Below, one piece after another: positions 43,922 to 51,434 of a DNA stretch of 64,000 bases. The DNA comes from Geomonas ferrireducens (GTDB lineage: Bacteria > Desulfobacterota > Desulfuromonadia > Geobacterales > Geobacteraceae). Position 1 is the first letter of the stretch. Each line of letters begins with the position of its first letter. A program made the translations under genes and the position numbers. The notes under the pieces are model-generated. The model saw only the letters and a program-made list of their open reading frames with translations. It had not been told where the DNA came from and ran no database searches. The DNA is taken from contig NZ_SSYA01000002.1 of NCBI RefSeq assembly GCF_004917065.1, positions 659,897 to 723,896 of the forward strand, in the 5' to 3' direction.

Positions 43922-44308
43922 ATGGACAAGGTTTCGCTGCGGCTTTCAGAGGAAGAAAAGGAGCTTTTACGGCGGCAGGCGGAGGAGGCGGGAGTGAGCG
44001 TTTCGGAGCTGATCCGGGACCGGCTTTTCCCCCGGAACCTCTTGGGAACTCCCGCCACTTTCGATCAGGTTTCCGGGCTTGCGGAGAGGGTCGCAGCACT
44101 CTCGGCAGCGGTGGAAAGGTTGTCCGAAACTGCGGAGGAGTCCTCTCCCCGGGAGCCGGTACGGGAACCGACGGTGGATGCCAAGCTGGCTGGGATCGAG
44201 CAGGTTCTCAGGGGGCTTTCCGGGCAGTTGGCGGAGATCAGGGAGGCTCTTTCGAAGCGGGAACAATCGGGTCCAAGCTGGAGTTCTTTCCTGTCACGGA
44301 ACAGGTAG
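43922..44308 (+). CDS. Ribbon-helix-helix mobilisation accessory protein (MobC-like)
   Basis: A 128-residue protein. The N-terminal MDKVSLRLSEEEKELLRRQAEEAGVSVSELIRDRL is a ribbon-helix-helix of the relaxosome-accessory type, followed by a coiled coil (LAERVAALSAAVERL and IEQVLRGLSGQLAEIREAL). It would bind oriT repeats and assist or repress the relaxase. The GTAGCACA repeats in front of it are the likely operator. The ribosome site AAGGAG is unusually far (about 16 bases) from the ATG. Confidence 0.7.
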   Translation: MDKVSLRLSEEEKELLRRQAEEAGVSVSELIRDRLFPRNLLGTPATFDQVSGLAERVAALSAAVERLSETAEESSPREPVREPTVDAKLAGIEQVLRGLSGQLAEIREALSKREQSGPSWSSFLSRNR

Positions 44309-44547
44309 CGAGACGATCCTTGGGACCAAAGCAGTCGGTTGTGAAACACCGGCAGCTTCAGCCGGTCCCGGCCCGTTCTGCCGGGATACGGCTTCGCTTG
44401 CGCTACTCCGTCCCCCTCCGAACCGGCCATTCTTAAGGCGGGAGTACCACGCTCCCCTCCCCTCTCTGCGCCGCTTTCCTTCCGCTCCGGGAGCTTTTGC
44501 CGCCAAGTGCCAGTTCCATGAGTCTGCTTCGCGAGCGGCATTCCGCA
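44309..44547. other. Non-coding gap between RHH gene and nucleotidyltransferase gene
   Basis: 239 bp. It has one hairpin, ACCGGC at 44348-44353 with GCCGGT at 44361-44366, and no gene. It separates two convergent transcripts. Confidence 0.5.
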
Positions 44548-45249
44548 TCACAATCTGGCTATCGCCTTGATCCTTTCCAGCAGGATCGGGACTCGAAGCT
44601 GGCTTGCCGCATCGGGCAGCAGGTGGCCTGGAAGGGCATCTAGAAAGGAGCGATGCTTCAGGAATCTTGCGAATTCTCCGGCCAGGAACTCCTTTACATC
44701 CTCGGGGGCGGAGGTGACGTCCTCCACGATTTCCGGCCGCCCGTCCAGGAGGGTTATGATGTCCTCCATGTCGTGGCTGGCGAAGAAATCCCATTTCCCC
44801 CGGTTGCGGAATGCTTCGATCTTGGTGGCAAGAAAATAGGGTGCGGTGACCACCCGGATGGTCATTTCCTCGCTGATGCTTTGGGTGGTAGCGTTCACCA
44901 GGGCGTCGGGGTACCACTGGTTGCTGAAGCCGAGGATCTCTTCGTTCGTGGGCATGACATCGAGGGCTATCCCGTCCACCTGCCACCTGCACAGCGGCGC
45001 ACCTTCGCTGGCGTCCTCGGTGAAACCGGCGGCGCGAAGATCCTCCGACAAACGGTAGTAATCCCCCCTGGTAGCAATCTCTACGATCACGTCGACGTCC
45101 ATGGTGAAACGAACGTCCGGGGCTGCGCTGTCGGTGATAAGCAGTGCCGTGGCGGCGCCCCCCAAGAACACCACCCGCTCACGGAGTCGGCCCAGACGGA
45201 AGGCGACCCGGCGGATCATGGCGAGGTTGGTTTCGACGGTTCTATTCAT
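44548..45249 (-). CDS. AbiEii-like nucleotidyltransferase (DUF6036-type), putative toxin
   Basis: A 233-residue protein of the minimal nucleotidyltransferase fold. VFLGGAATALLI and VRFTMDVDVIVEI give the GG and DxD motif, and TKIEAFRNRGKWDFFASHDMEDII is the typical second half, also seen in AbiEii-type and DUF6036-like proteins. Its ATG overlaps the stop of the HTH gene by 8 bp. In AbiE systems the NTase modifies tRNA 3' ends or similar RNA and is inhibited by its partner; such activity here is inference. Confidence 0.75.
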   Translation of the reverse strand: MNRTVETNLAMIRRVAFRLGRLRERVVFLGGAATALLITDSAAPDVRFTMDVDVIVEIATRGDYYRLSEDLRAAGFTEDASEGAPLCRWQVDGIALDVMPTNEEILGFSNQWYPDALVNATTQSISEEMTIRVVTAPYFLATKIEAFRNRGKWDFFASHDMEDIITLLDGRPEIVEDVTSAPEDVKEFLAGEFARFLKHRSFLDALPGHLLPDAASQLRVPILLERIKAIARL

Positions 45250-45757
45250 GCGGGATCAGCCTCCTGGTGAGTTCCTGCACGGCGAGTTCACGCTCCCTGG
45301 CCTTGCCGTCGCGGATCGCGTCCACAAGTGCTAGCAGTTCGTAGAGGGCCTCATCTTTGACGGCGGCCTGTGGCACGGAGCGGTACAAAGGGGCGAACTC
45401 GAAACCACGGACACTCCCCTCGGCGAAAGGCCAGACGGGCGGCGGGTCGTCGGTTTGGGCGATGAGGCGGTTAAGCGGCGGTGCGGCGTACCCGGTCGGG
45501 ACGCCGCGAGTGAGCCGTCCGCTCTCAGGCGGAAAAGCGTACTTGACACCGTGAACCAGGAACTCCAGCAGGGACCTCAAAATGGGCACCTTCCTGTTCG
45601 GGTCGTACAGCCTGGAGGCTGCGGCGCGCTGGACGCCTCCGTGCACTTCGGAAGGGCTCATGCCCAGTTCGACGGCGACGGAGCTGAAGGACCATGGGCG
45701 GTCGTCAAGCACGACCAGCTTGAGAAGGATGACGATGTCTTGGGGTTTAAGGTTCAT
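45242..45757 (-). CDS. Winged-helix DNA-binding partner, putative antitoxin/repressor
   Basis: A 171-residue protein. The first 55 residues (PQDIVILLKLVVLDDRPWSFSSVAVELGMSPSEVHGGVQRA) form a helix-turn-helix of the MarR/IclR-like kind; the C-terminal part is proline rich and ends in a helical segment. It heads a two-gene operon with the nucleotidyltransferase and probably binds the palindrome in its own promoter. The start at 45757 is set by the promoter: the ATG lies 8 bases after the -10 box, so the mRNA is leaderless or nearly so. Confidence 0.75.
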   Translation of the reverse strand: MNLKPQDIVILLKLVVLDDRPWSFSSVAVELGMSPSEVHGGVQRAAASRLYDPNRKVPILRSLLEFLVHGVKYAFPPESGRLTRGVPTGYAAPPLNRLIAQTDDPPPVWPFAEGSVRGFEFAPLYRSVPQAAVKDEALYELLALVDAIRDGKARERELAVQELTRRLIPHE

Positions 45758-45764
45758 GCCGTAT

Positions 45765-45793
45765 ATTCTATTCGCGATTCGCGAATCGTGCAA
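45765..45793 (-). promoter_or_regulatory. Promoter with operator for the HTH/nucleotidyltransferase pair
   Basis: On the minus strand TTGCAC (45788-45793), 17-bp spacer, TAGAAT (45765-45770). The spacer is filled by TTCGCG-ATT-CGCGAA (45771-45785), containing the perfect palindrome ATTCGCGAAT (45777-45786). An operator between -35 and -10 is a strong autorepression layout. Confidence 0.78.
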
Positions 45794-45865
45794 GCACTTA
45801 TTGCCGGTGTACCGGCGTTGAACAGGTGCATGTACTTTCTCGGAGCAGATTCGTGTCATACGGAC

Positions 45866-45893
45866 TCACAGCATTAGCAAATTCACAGCATTA
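45866..45893. repeat. Direct repeats TCACAGCATTA
   Basis: The 11-mer occurs at 45866-45876 and 45883-45893, 17 bp apart, about 100 bp before the AlpA-like gene. These may be AlpA or excisionase binding sites. Confidence 0.55.
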
Positions 45894-45989
45894 CCATTGG
45901 CATATTTTAAGCTAAAGAAGACATGGCACGGGAAACAGCCGCTGCCTCCCCGGATCAAACAAGAGGGAAAACGTATCGAGGAGGTCGCC

Positions 45990-46271
45990 ATGAACGCCAG
46001 GAACGAGTTGCCCGGTGACGGGTACGTGAGGCTGCACCAGATCATCGGACAGAGGGAAGTGACAGAAGAACAGGCCGCCACCAACAGGAAAACAGGCCGG
46101 GGACCGAGAACGGCCAGGCCCGCCATCACCCCGCTCTTCCCAATCAGCCGCGCCGGATGGTATGCCGGCATCAAGAAGGGGATCTATCCCAAGCCGGTGA
46201 AGCTTTCGGAGCGAATAGCGGCCTGGCCGGTTCAGGTGATCCGGGCCCTCCGGGACCGGCAGGCCACATAG
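45990..46271 (+). CDS. AlpA-like excision/regulatory protein
   Basis: A 93-residue winged-helix protein. YVRLHQIIGQREVTEEQ, PLFPISRAGWYAGIKKGIYPKPVKLSERIAAW is the AlpA/Prophage CP4-57 regulatory pattern with a MerR-like helix. Such proteins activate the integrase gene or act as excisionase in P4-type islands. It converges on the integrase; GAGGAGG precedes the ATG at 45990, the earlier ATG at 45897 has none. Confidence 0.8.
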   Translation: MNARNELPGDGYVRLHQIIGQREVTEEQAATNRKTGRGPRTARPAITPLFPISRAGWYAGIKKGIYPKPVKLSERIAAWPVQVIRALRDRQAT

Positions 46272-46299
46272 CATAAACGACAGCGCCGCGCCCTACAGC

Positions 46300-47529
46300 T
46301 TAGTTCGCCCTCTTGAGCGGCAGCACCTTGGCTCCTGACTTCAAGCCGTCCAGGTAATCCGCCCAAGTCTGCATCATCTTGCGCCGTTCGGCAAGGTGGG
46401 AGGTACGGTTGTAGGCGCGGCCCAACGGGTCCCTCACCTGGTGCGCCAACTGGTGTTCGATCAGTTCGGGACGGACCTGCAGCACCTCGTCAAGTATGGT
46501 ACGGGCCATGGCGCGGAACCCGTGTCCGGTGATCTCGGACTTCTCAAACCCGAGGCGGCGCAGTCCGGCGTTGACCGAATTCTCGGACATGCAGCGTTGA
46601 GACGAGCGCGAACACGGAAAGACGTACTTGCCGTGCCCGGTCAGGGGATGGAGGCTTTTCAGGATCTCTATTGCCTGGCGCGGCAGGGGGACAAGATGGG
46701 GCACCCCCATCTTCATCTTGGCGGCGGGGATGTTCCACTCAGCCGCCTCGAGGTCGATTTCCGACCATTCCGCGTGGCGCAATTCGCCAGGGCGGACGAA
46801 GAGAAGAGGTGCCAGTTGCATGGCGCATTTGACCACGAAGGAGCCTTCGAAGCCGTCGATGGCACGAAGCAGCGGCGCTACCTTTTTGGGGTCCGTGGGC
46901 GCGGCGAAGTTCTTGTTTTTCACCGGAGGCAGCGCCCCCCTCAGATCGGCAACCGGGTCCCGTTCGGCACGCCCTTCGGCGACGGCATAGCGAAAAACCT
47001 GACCGCAAGCGGTCTTCACCCTGAACGCCGTTTCGAGAGATCGCGCCTCGATTCGCCGCAGGACGGTCAACAGTTCCGGCGCCTTTATCTCGCCGATGGG
47101 GCGCGTCCCGAGCCAAGGAAAAACGTCCTGCTCCAGGCGTCTCATGATCTGTTCAGCGTGTCCGGCTGACCACTGGGATTTGAAGCGCCGGTGCCAGTCG
47201 CGCGCGACGGTTTCGAATGTGCTCCCCGCCGCTGCGGCCTTGCCCGCCTGTTCGGCCTTCTTAGCCTCGGCGGGGTCTATGCCTTCGGCGAGGAGTTTCC
47301 TGAACACCGCCCACTTCGACCTCGCCTCCGCCAGGGAGATCTCCGGGTAGCTCCCGAGGGAAAGAAGCTTGTCCTTACCGCCGAAGCGGTACTTGAACCT
47401 CCACAGCTTACCGCCAGCCGGGGTGAGCACGATGAACAGTCCACCGCCATCAAAAAGCGTAACCTGCTTACCTTGGGTTTTCGCCCTGCTCACCTGCAGG
47501 TCGGAAAGTGGCGCGATCCGCTTGGGCAT
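46300..47529 (-). CDS. P4-type tyrosine integrase of the island
   Basis: A 409-residue site-specific recombinase. An N-terminal DUF4102-type arm-binding domain (VSRAKTQGKQVTLFDGGGLFIVLTPAGGKLWRF) is followed by a SAM-like core and a catalytic domain with Arg in FVRPGELRHAEW, HGFRAMARTILDE and the ELIEHQLAHQ...GRAYNRT stretch with the tyrosine. It integrates the island into tRNA-Leu. The ATG at 47529 has GGAGGTAAACCCA in front; the longer open frame overlaps the inverted repeat upstream. Confidence 0.9.
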   Translation of the reverse strand: MPKRIAPLSDLQVSRAKTQGKQVTLFDGGGLFIVLTPAGGKLWRFKYRFGGKDKLLSLGSYPEISLAEARSKWAVFRKLLAEGIDPAEAKKAEQAGKAAAAGSTFETVARDWHRRFKSQWSAGHAEQIMRRLEQDVFPWLGTRPIGEIKAPELLTVLRRIEARSLETAFRVKTACGQVFRYAVAEGRAERDPVADLRGALPPVKNKNFAAPTDPKKVAPLLRAIDGFEGSFVVKCAMQLAPLLFVRPGELRHAEWSEIDLEAAEWNIPAAKMKMGVPHLVPLPRQAIEILKSLHPLTGHGKYVFPCSRSSQRCMSENSVNAGLRRLGFEKSEITGHGFRAMARTILDEVLQVRPELIEHQLAHQVRDPLGRAYNRTSHLAERRKMMQTWADYLDGLKSGAKVLPLKRAN

Positions 47530-47547
47530 TGGGTTTACCTCCATTTT

Positions 47548-47584
47548 GGGTATATGCGATTTCGGACTACCCTCGCATATACCC
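47548..47584. repeat. Inverted repeat in the integrase promoter region
   Basis: GGGTATATGCGA (47548-47559) and TCGCATATACCC (47573-47584) are exact complements around 13 bases; a further ATACCC follows at 47590. They lie between the integrase start and attL and are likely integrase arm or repressor sites. Confidence 0.7.
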
Positions 47585-47706
47585 AAAAATATACCCAAAA
47601 AACGTGGCTTGAGGTGGATTTTAATAGATCTGGCTGGATCGACAAAAAGAAAAAGCCCTGATTTCACAGTGCTTTTTCGCTTTATCGTATCTTGCTGTAC
47701 ATTAGG

Positions 47707-47730
47707 ATGGTGCCGGAGGTCGGGGTCGAA
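47707..47730. other. attL: 3' end of tRNA-Leu
   Basis: 24 bp identical to 30483-30506. It includes the encoded CCA and the T-arm side of the tRNA. Confidence 0.88.
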
Positions 47731-47794
47731 CCGACACGGGGTTGCCCCCGCTGGATTTTGAGTCCAGTGCGTCTACCAATTTCACCACTCCGGC
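47708..47794 (-). tRNA. tRNA-Leu(CAA)
   Basis: An 87-nt tRNA beginning GCCGGAG and ending CTCCGGCACCA with CCA encoded. The anticodon stem CTGGA/TCCAG encloses CTCAAAA, anticodon CAA, and there is the long variable arm of tRNA-Leu (CGGGGGCAACCCCG). T-arm GGTTCGACCCC. It is the integration target of the island. Confidence 0.95.
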
Positions 47795-47838
47795 ATTTTT
47801 GAAGCGGTTTCTAATACCTCTTGCGAAAAGAGACCAAC

Positions 47839-47867
47839 CTTATATCAGTAAAAAGAAGACTGGTCAA
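47839..47867 (-). promoter_or_regulatory. Promoter of tRNA-Leu
   Basis: TTGACC (47862-47867), 17-bp spacer, TATAAG (47839-47844) on the minus strand, 44 bases before the tRNA 5' end. Confidence 0.82.
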
Positions 47868-47911
47868 GTCACTTTGCCAGCAATACCAACTTCTTTTGCT
47901 TTCCCTCCCCC

Positions 47912-50833
47912 TCAAATAGTGTTGAGATACTCAACGGCATCGTCTGCTGAAAGAGGCTTGCTGAAAAGGTATCCCTGTATGATGTCGCAGCCGTGTTTTA
48001 CCAGGAACTCCAGTTGTGCCGCGGTCTCCACCCCCTCCGCCACCACTTTTTTACCCAAAGAATGCGACATGGCGATGGTCGCCGACGCGATGGCCGCATC
48101 ATCCGGGTCTATCTCGATGTCCTTCACGAAGGAACGATCTATCTTCAGCTTGTCGACCGGGAAGAGCTTCAAATAGCTCAGCGAGGAATATCCTGTGCCG
48201 AAATCATCGATGGCAAGGTCTATCCCCATGCTCTTCAGGACACCGAGGATCCTGATACTTTCCACCGGACGCTCCATGGTCATACTCTCGGTCACTTCCA
48301 GCTCGATCATGCCCGGCTCGACCTCGTAGCGCGCCATGATGGTGGCAAGCATCTCGGGAAGGTCCGGCTGCTGCAGTTGCCGCGCAGAAAGGTTGACGCT
48401 GATCTTCTCGAACGGCACTCCGGCTTTCTTCCACTTCGCGGCTTGTTCGCACGCCATCTCAAAGACATGCCGGCCAATCTCGAGGATGAGGCCGGTCTCC
48501 TCGGCGATGGAGATGAACCGGTCGGGTGAAACCAGTCCCGCCTCCGGGCTCAGCCAGCGCACGAGCGCCTCGAAACCGACGACCTTGCCGGTAGCCGCCT
48601 CCACCTGTGGCTGGTAATGCAGTACAAACTCGTCGTTAGTGATGGCGCTGCGCAGGTTGTTCTCCATGGCAAGTCTCTGCCGCGCGGCGGTGTGCATCTC
48701 ACGGGTGAACATCTGGTAGGTGTTCCTGCCGGCCGCCTTCGCATGGTACATGGCGATGTCGGCGTTCTTGAACAGCTCGGATACCGAGGTGCCGTCGTGC
48801 GGGAAGACGCTGATGCCGATGCTGGGGCTTGTGTACACCGTGTTGTTGTCCAGGAAATACGGCGCTGAGACGGTCTGCAGGATCTTTTCGGCAAGATGCG
48901 CCGGCTCGATCTGCGACCGTATCTGCGGCTGCACCACGACGAATTCGTCGCCCCCGAAACGGGCCACGATGTCTTCCGCGCGCAAGGAGCTCTTGAGCCT
49001 TGCGGCCACCTCTTTGAGCAGCAGGTCGCCTACGTGGTGTCCCAGCGTATCGTTGATAGTTTTGAAGCGGTCCAGGTCGACGAAGAAGACGGCCAGTTGG
49101 TGCGTGCCGCGCTTCGCCTGTTCGAGGGCCTGGGAGAGCCTCTCAACCAGGGTGTGCCGGTTCGGAAGCGAGGTGAGCGTGTCGGTGTGGGCTAGCTGCT
49201 CGATGCGCCGCTCCGCCTCTTTACGCTGCGTGATGTCGGAGAAGGAGGCGAAGTAGTTGGTGATCAGGTTGCCTCGCCCACGGATCGCCGTGATGGTGAG
49301 CCACTTGGGATAAAGGGTGCCGTCCTTGCGCTTATCCCAGATCTCTCCCTGCCAGTAGTTGGTCTCCAGGATGGAGCGCCACATGGTCTCATAGAAAGTC
49401 TTGTCTTCCACCCCGGATTTCAAGATCCTCGGGTTCTTGCCGAGAGCCTCCTCCCGTTCGTATCCCGTGAACTGCTCAAACGCCCTGTTGGTCTCGATGA
49501 TGCGGTTCTCGCTGTCGGTTATGACGATCGCCTCACCGCTTTCATTGAAAATCTTCGCCAGCAGCTTAATCCGTCTCTGCGCCTTCATCTGGTCGGAGGT
49601 GTCGCGGATGCACTCGATGGCGCCGATCACCTCGCCTTTGCTGTCGCGCAGCACGCAGGCGGAGGAGGTGAGATAGGCGGGATCGTTACCAAGCCCGAGA
49701 GCAAAGCACTCGCCGTGCACTATGTCGCCGTTACGGGTGAAACCTTCGTAGTGCTGTTCCTCCACATCGACGTTCGGGTTAAGAACGAGGTCGACCAGCA
49801 TCGGCCGCCGTTGGCCGTAGAACGGAAGAGCATACTCGTAGTCCCCCTTCCCCATCATGGTATCGGACGGAACGCCGGTGAGTCTGGCGAGTTCACGGCT
49901 CCAGACCAGCACGCGCCCTTCCCTGTCGATGATGAGGGTCGCGTCGGGCATGAAGTCGATGATGTTCAGCAGGTACCGGTGGGAGTGACGCAGTTCGTTC
50001 TCGAGGTTCTTTCGCTCGGTCACCTCGGTCTCGAGTTGCAGGTTCTTCTCGCCCATCTGGGCCTCGCGGTCGCAACGCTCGACTTCGAGAACCATGGTGC
50101 GCCAGGTGATGAACCCAATGGCGGTAAGCCCCAGAAACCAGAGAGCCGCGTAACTCACCAGGACACCTTGCGTCTGCGCCCGCGCCGCAGCATAAAAAGG
50201 CTCAAGCGGGATGGAGACGTCGGTCCCCCCACGAAGCTCTCCCACCTTGATGCCGGTCCAGGCGTGGCATTTAAGGCATGATTGCTCCATGATCATGGGC
50301 TGCATCATGCGCAGATGCGGCTTCCCATCGATAGTGACGAGACCGTGGTAATCCTCACGAGTCCCCTCAACGATGAACAAGGCGGTCTGCTCCCAGGCGT
50401 CCGGGGCGTCCACCGGGTTCAGGTACAGCCGCGAGGTGATCCTGGTCCGCACGCCGTAGAGTTGCGGCGCCTCCCCGGTTATCTCGTTCATGATCATGGC
50501 GGGATTTTTCAGGGTCAGCCCTTGCCCTTCCGTGCTCTTTATGTCGCGGTCGGGGACGTGGTTCAAAAAGGGGCTGGGGGTGACGAGCGGCCCTTGCAGC
50601 AGGTACATGTTGCCGCGTTTTGAGGCCCATTTCCTGAACGCCAGGTCTTTCGCAAGGGAAATCCTGGCCTCGGTCTCCGCAAGCTGGAGCGCCTGCCGAC
50701 GCGCCTGATGCTCGGTCCAGGCCGCCGCACCCGCTATGAGGAGGGTCCAGACAATGGCGGTAACCATCCCCCTGATTTTGATGATGTTGACGTTGCTGGT
50801 TCTGAAGAAGAGTATTTGTTGCAGTTGGTTCAC
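47912..50833 (-). CDS. Heme-sensing DUF3365-PAS-PAS-GGDEF-EAL signalling protein
   Basis: A 973-residue membrane protein turning over cyclic di-GMP. An N-terminal helix (GMVTAIVWTLLIAGAAAW) and a second (VSYAALWFLGLTAIGFITW) bracket a periplasmic DUF3365/Tll0287-like domain with the covalent heme motif CLKCH. Two PAS domains follow (LLNIIDFMPDATLIIDREG and IFNESGEAIVITDSENRII). The GGDEF domain reads RFGGDEFVVV with an inhibitory RAED I-site 5 residues upstream, so synthesis and feedback look intact. The EAL domain has GFEALVRW and DDFGTGYSSL. Redox or gas sensing by heme is inferred. The start is GTG. Confidence 0.9.
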   Translation of the reverse strand: MNQLQQILFFRTSNVNIIKIRGMVTAIVWTLLIAGAAAWTEHQARRQALQLAETEARISLAKDLAFRKWASKRGNMYLLQGPLVTPSPFLNHVPDRDIKSTEGQGLTLKNPAMIMNEITGEAPQLYGVRTRITSRLYLNPVDAPDAWEQTALFIVEGTREDYHGLVTIDGKPHLRMMQPMIMEQSCLKCHAWTGIKVGELRGGTDVSIPLEPFYAAARAQTQGVLVSYAALWFLGLTAIGFITWRTMVLEVERCDREAQMGEKNLQLETEVTERKNLENELRHSHRYLLNIIDFMPDATLIIDREGRVLVWSRELARLTGVPSDTMMGKGDYEYALPFYGQRRPMLVDLVLNPNVDVEEQHYEGFTRNGDIVHGECFALGLGNDPAYLTSSACVLRDSKGEVIGAIECIRDTSDQMKAQRRIKLLAKIFNESGEAIVITDSENRIIETNRAFEQFTGYEREEALGKNPRILKSGVEDKTFYETMWRSILETNYWQGEIWDKRKDGTLYPKWLTITAIRGRGNLITNYFASFSDITQRKEAERRIEQLAHTDTLTSLPNRHTLVERLSQALEQAKRGTHQLAVFFVDLDRFKTINDTLGHHVGDLLLKEVAARLKSSLRAEDIVARFGGDEFVVVQPQIRSQIEPAHLAEKILQTVSAPYFLDNNTVYTSPSIGISVFPHDGTSVSELFKNADIAMYHAKAAGRNTYQMFTREMHTAARQRLAMENNLRSAITNDEFVLHYQPQVEAATGKVVGFEALVRWLSPEAGLVSPDRFISIAEETGLILEIGRHVFEMACEQAAKWKKAGVPFEKISVNLSARQLQQPDLPEMLATIMARYEVEPGMIELEVTESMTMERPVESIRILGVLKSMGIDLAIDDFGTGYSSLSYLKLFPVDKLKIDRSFVKDIEIDPDDAAIASATIAMSHSLGKKVVAEGVETAAQLEFLVKHGCDIIQGYLFSKPLSADDAVEYLNTI

Positions 50834-51222
50834 CTAAGCCTGTCTCCCGGGTGTTAAGAGTGTTCGGCCGGCAACATGAGAAAGGGTCTGTGGACGACTA
50901 CTGTTTCGCATGGTGGGAATTTTTAGGACCGATACTTACGCTTGCCAGTCAAAACTATCGCATTACCACATCGCATGCAACCGGCACGTTACCAACCCTT
51001 ATCGGCAGCGTTGGCTGAGACTGTATAGGGAGAATCGAACCAGCTGGTTCGGAACACCTGTAAAAGCATGTCCGGGGTGCGGATATCTCTTTAAGTTCGA
51101 GACCTAGGACATTACGCGAGCACTATAAGATACAGAGTTCCTGACGAGGAGTTTCACCGTGAAGCCGCGACCAGAGCGGCTGAACAAGAAATTCTTTTTT
51201 GCAATCAGTGGAAAATTATCTA
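50834..51222. other. Intergenic region before tRNA-Ala
   Basis: Roughly 390 bp with one doubtful small ORF (50910-51107) and otherwise no structure I can name. Confidence 0.4.
50910..51107 (+). CDS. Doubtful small protein with CPGCG motif, 65 aa
   Basis: The frame has CQSKLSHYHIACNRH early and ACPGCGYLFKF near the end, so a Cys/His metal site is possible, and the aromatic-basic middle (NPYRQRWLRLYRENR) does not look random. However no ribosome site precedes the ATG and I know no family. It may be real or chance. Confidence 0.35.
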   Translation: MVGIFRTDTYACQSKLSHYHIACNRHVTNPYRQRWLRLYRENRTSWFGTPVKACPGCGYLFKFET

Positions 51223-51251
51223 TTGACACCCCATGCGCCGTTTGCTATAAA
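51223..51251 (+). promoter_or_regulatory. Promoter of tRNA-Ala
   Basis: TTGACA (51223-51228), 17-bp spacer, TATAAA (51246-51251), with the tRNA starting 16 bp later. Near-consensus. Confidence 0.88.
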
Positions 51252-51266
51252 CATGGCTCCTTAGAT

Positions 51267-51342
<76 letters not shown>

Positions 51343-51350
51343 TCATTTAC

Positions 51351-51382
51351 AAAGGACTTAGGACTCTCCTAAGTCCTTTTTT
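51351..51382 (+). terminator. Terminator of tRNA-Ala
   Basis: AAAGGACTTAGGA and TCCTAAGTCCTTTT pair around a 3-base loop and end in T6. Confidence 0.9.
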
Positions 51383-51434
51383 CGTTTCAGGACCGTCCGG
51401 TCAACACCTCCCATTCCACAAGCTGCAATCAATC

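Larger units (their letters stand above)
30483..47730. mobile_element. 17.2-kb tRNA-Leu genomic island carrying an integron and a relaxase
   Basis: The 24-bp sequence ATGGTGCCGGAGGTCGGGGT-CGAA occurs at 30483-30506 and 47707-47730. The second copy is the 3' end of an intact tRNA-Leu(CAA), CCA included; the first is a lone fragment. A P4-type integrase starts 180 bp from the tRNA and points away from it, the classic layout. Contents in order from the tRNA: integrase, AlpA-like regulator, HTH/nucleotidyltransferase pair, RHH protein, MobF relaxase, integron integrase, attI, cassette array. Conjugation machinery (type IV secretion, coupling protein) is absent, so it would be mobilised in trans. 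Confidence 0.85.
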
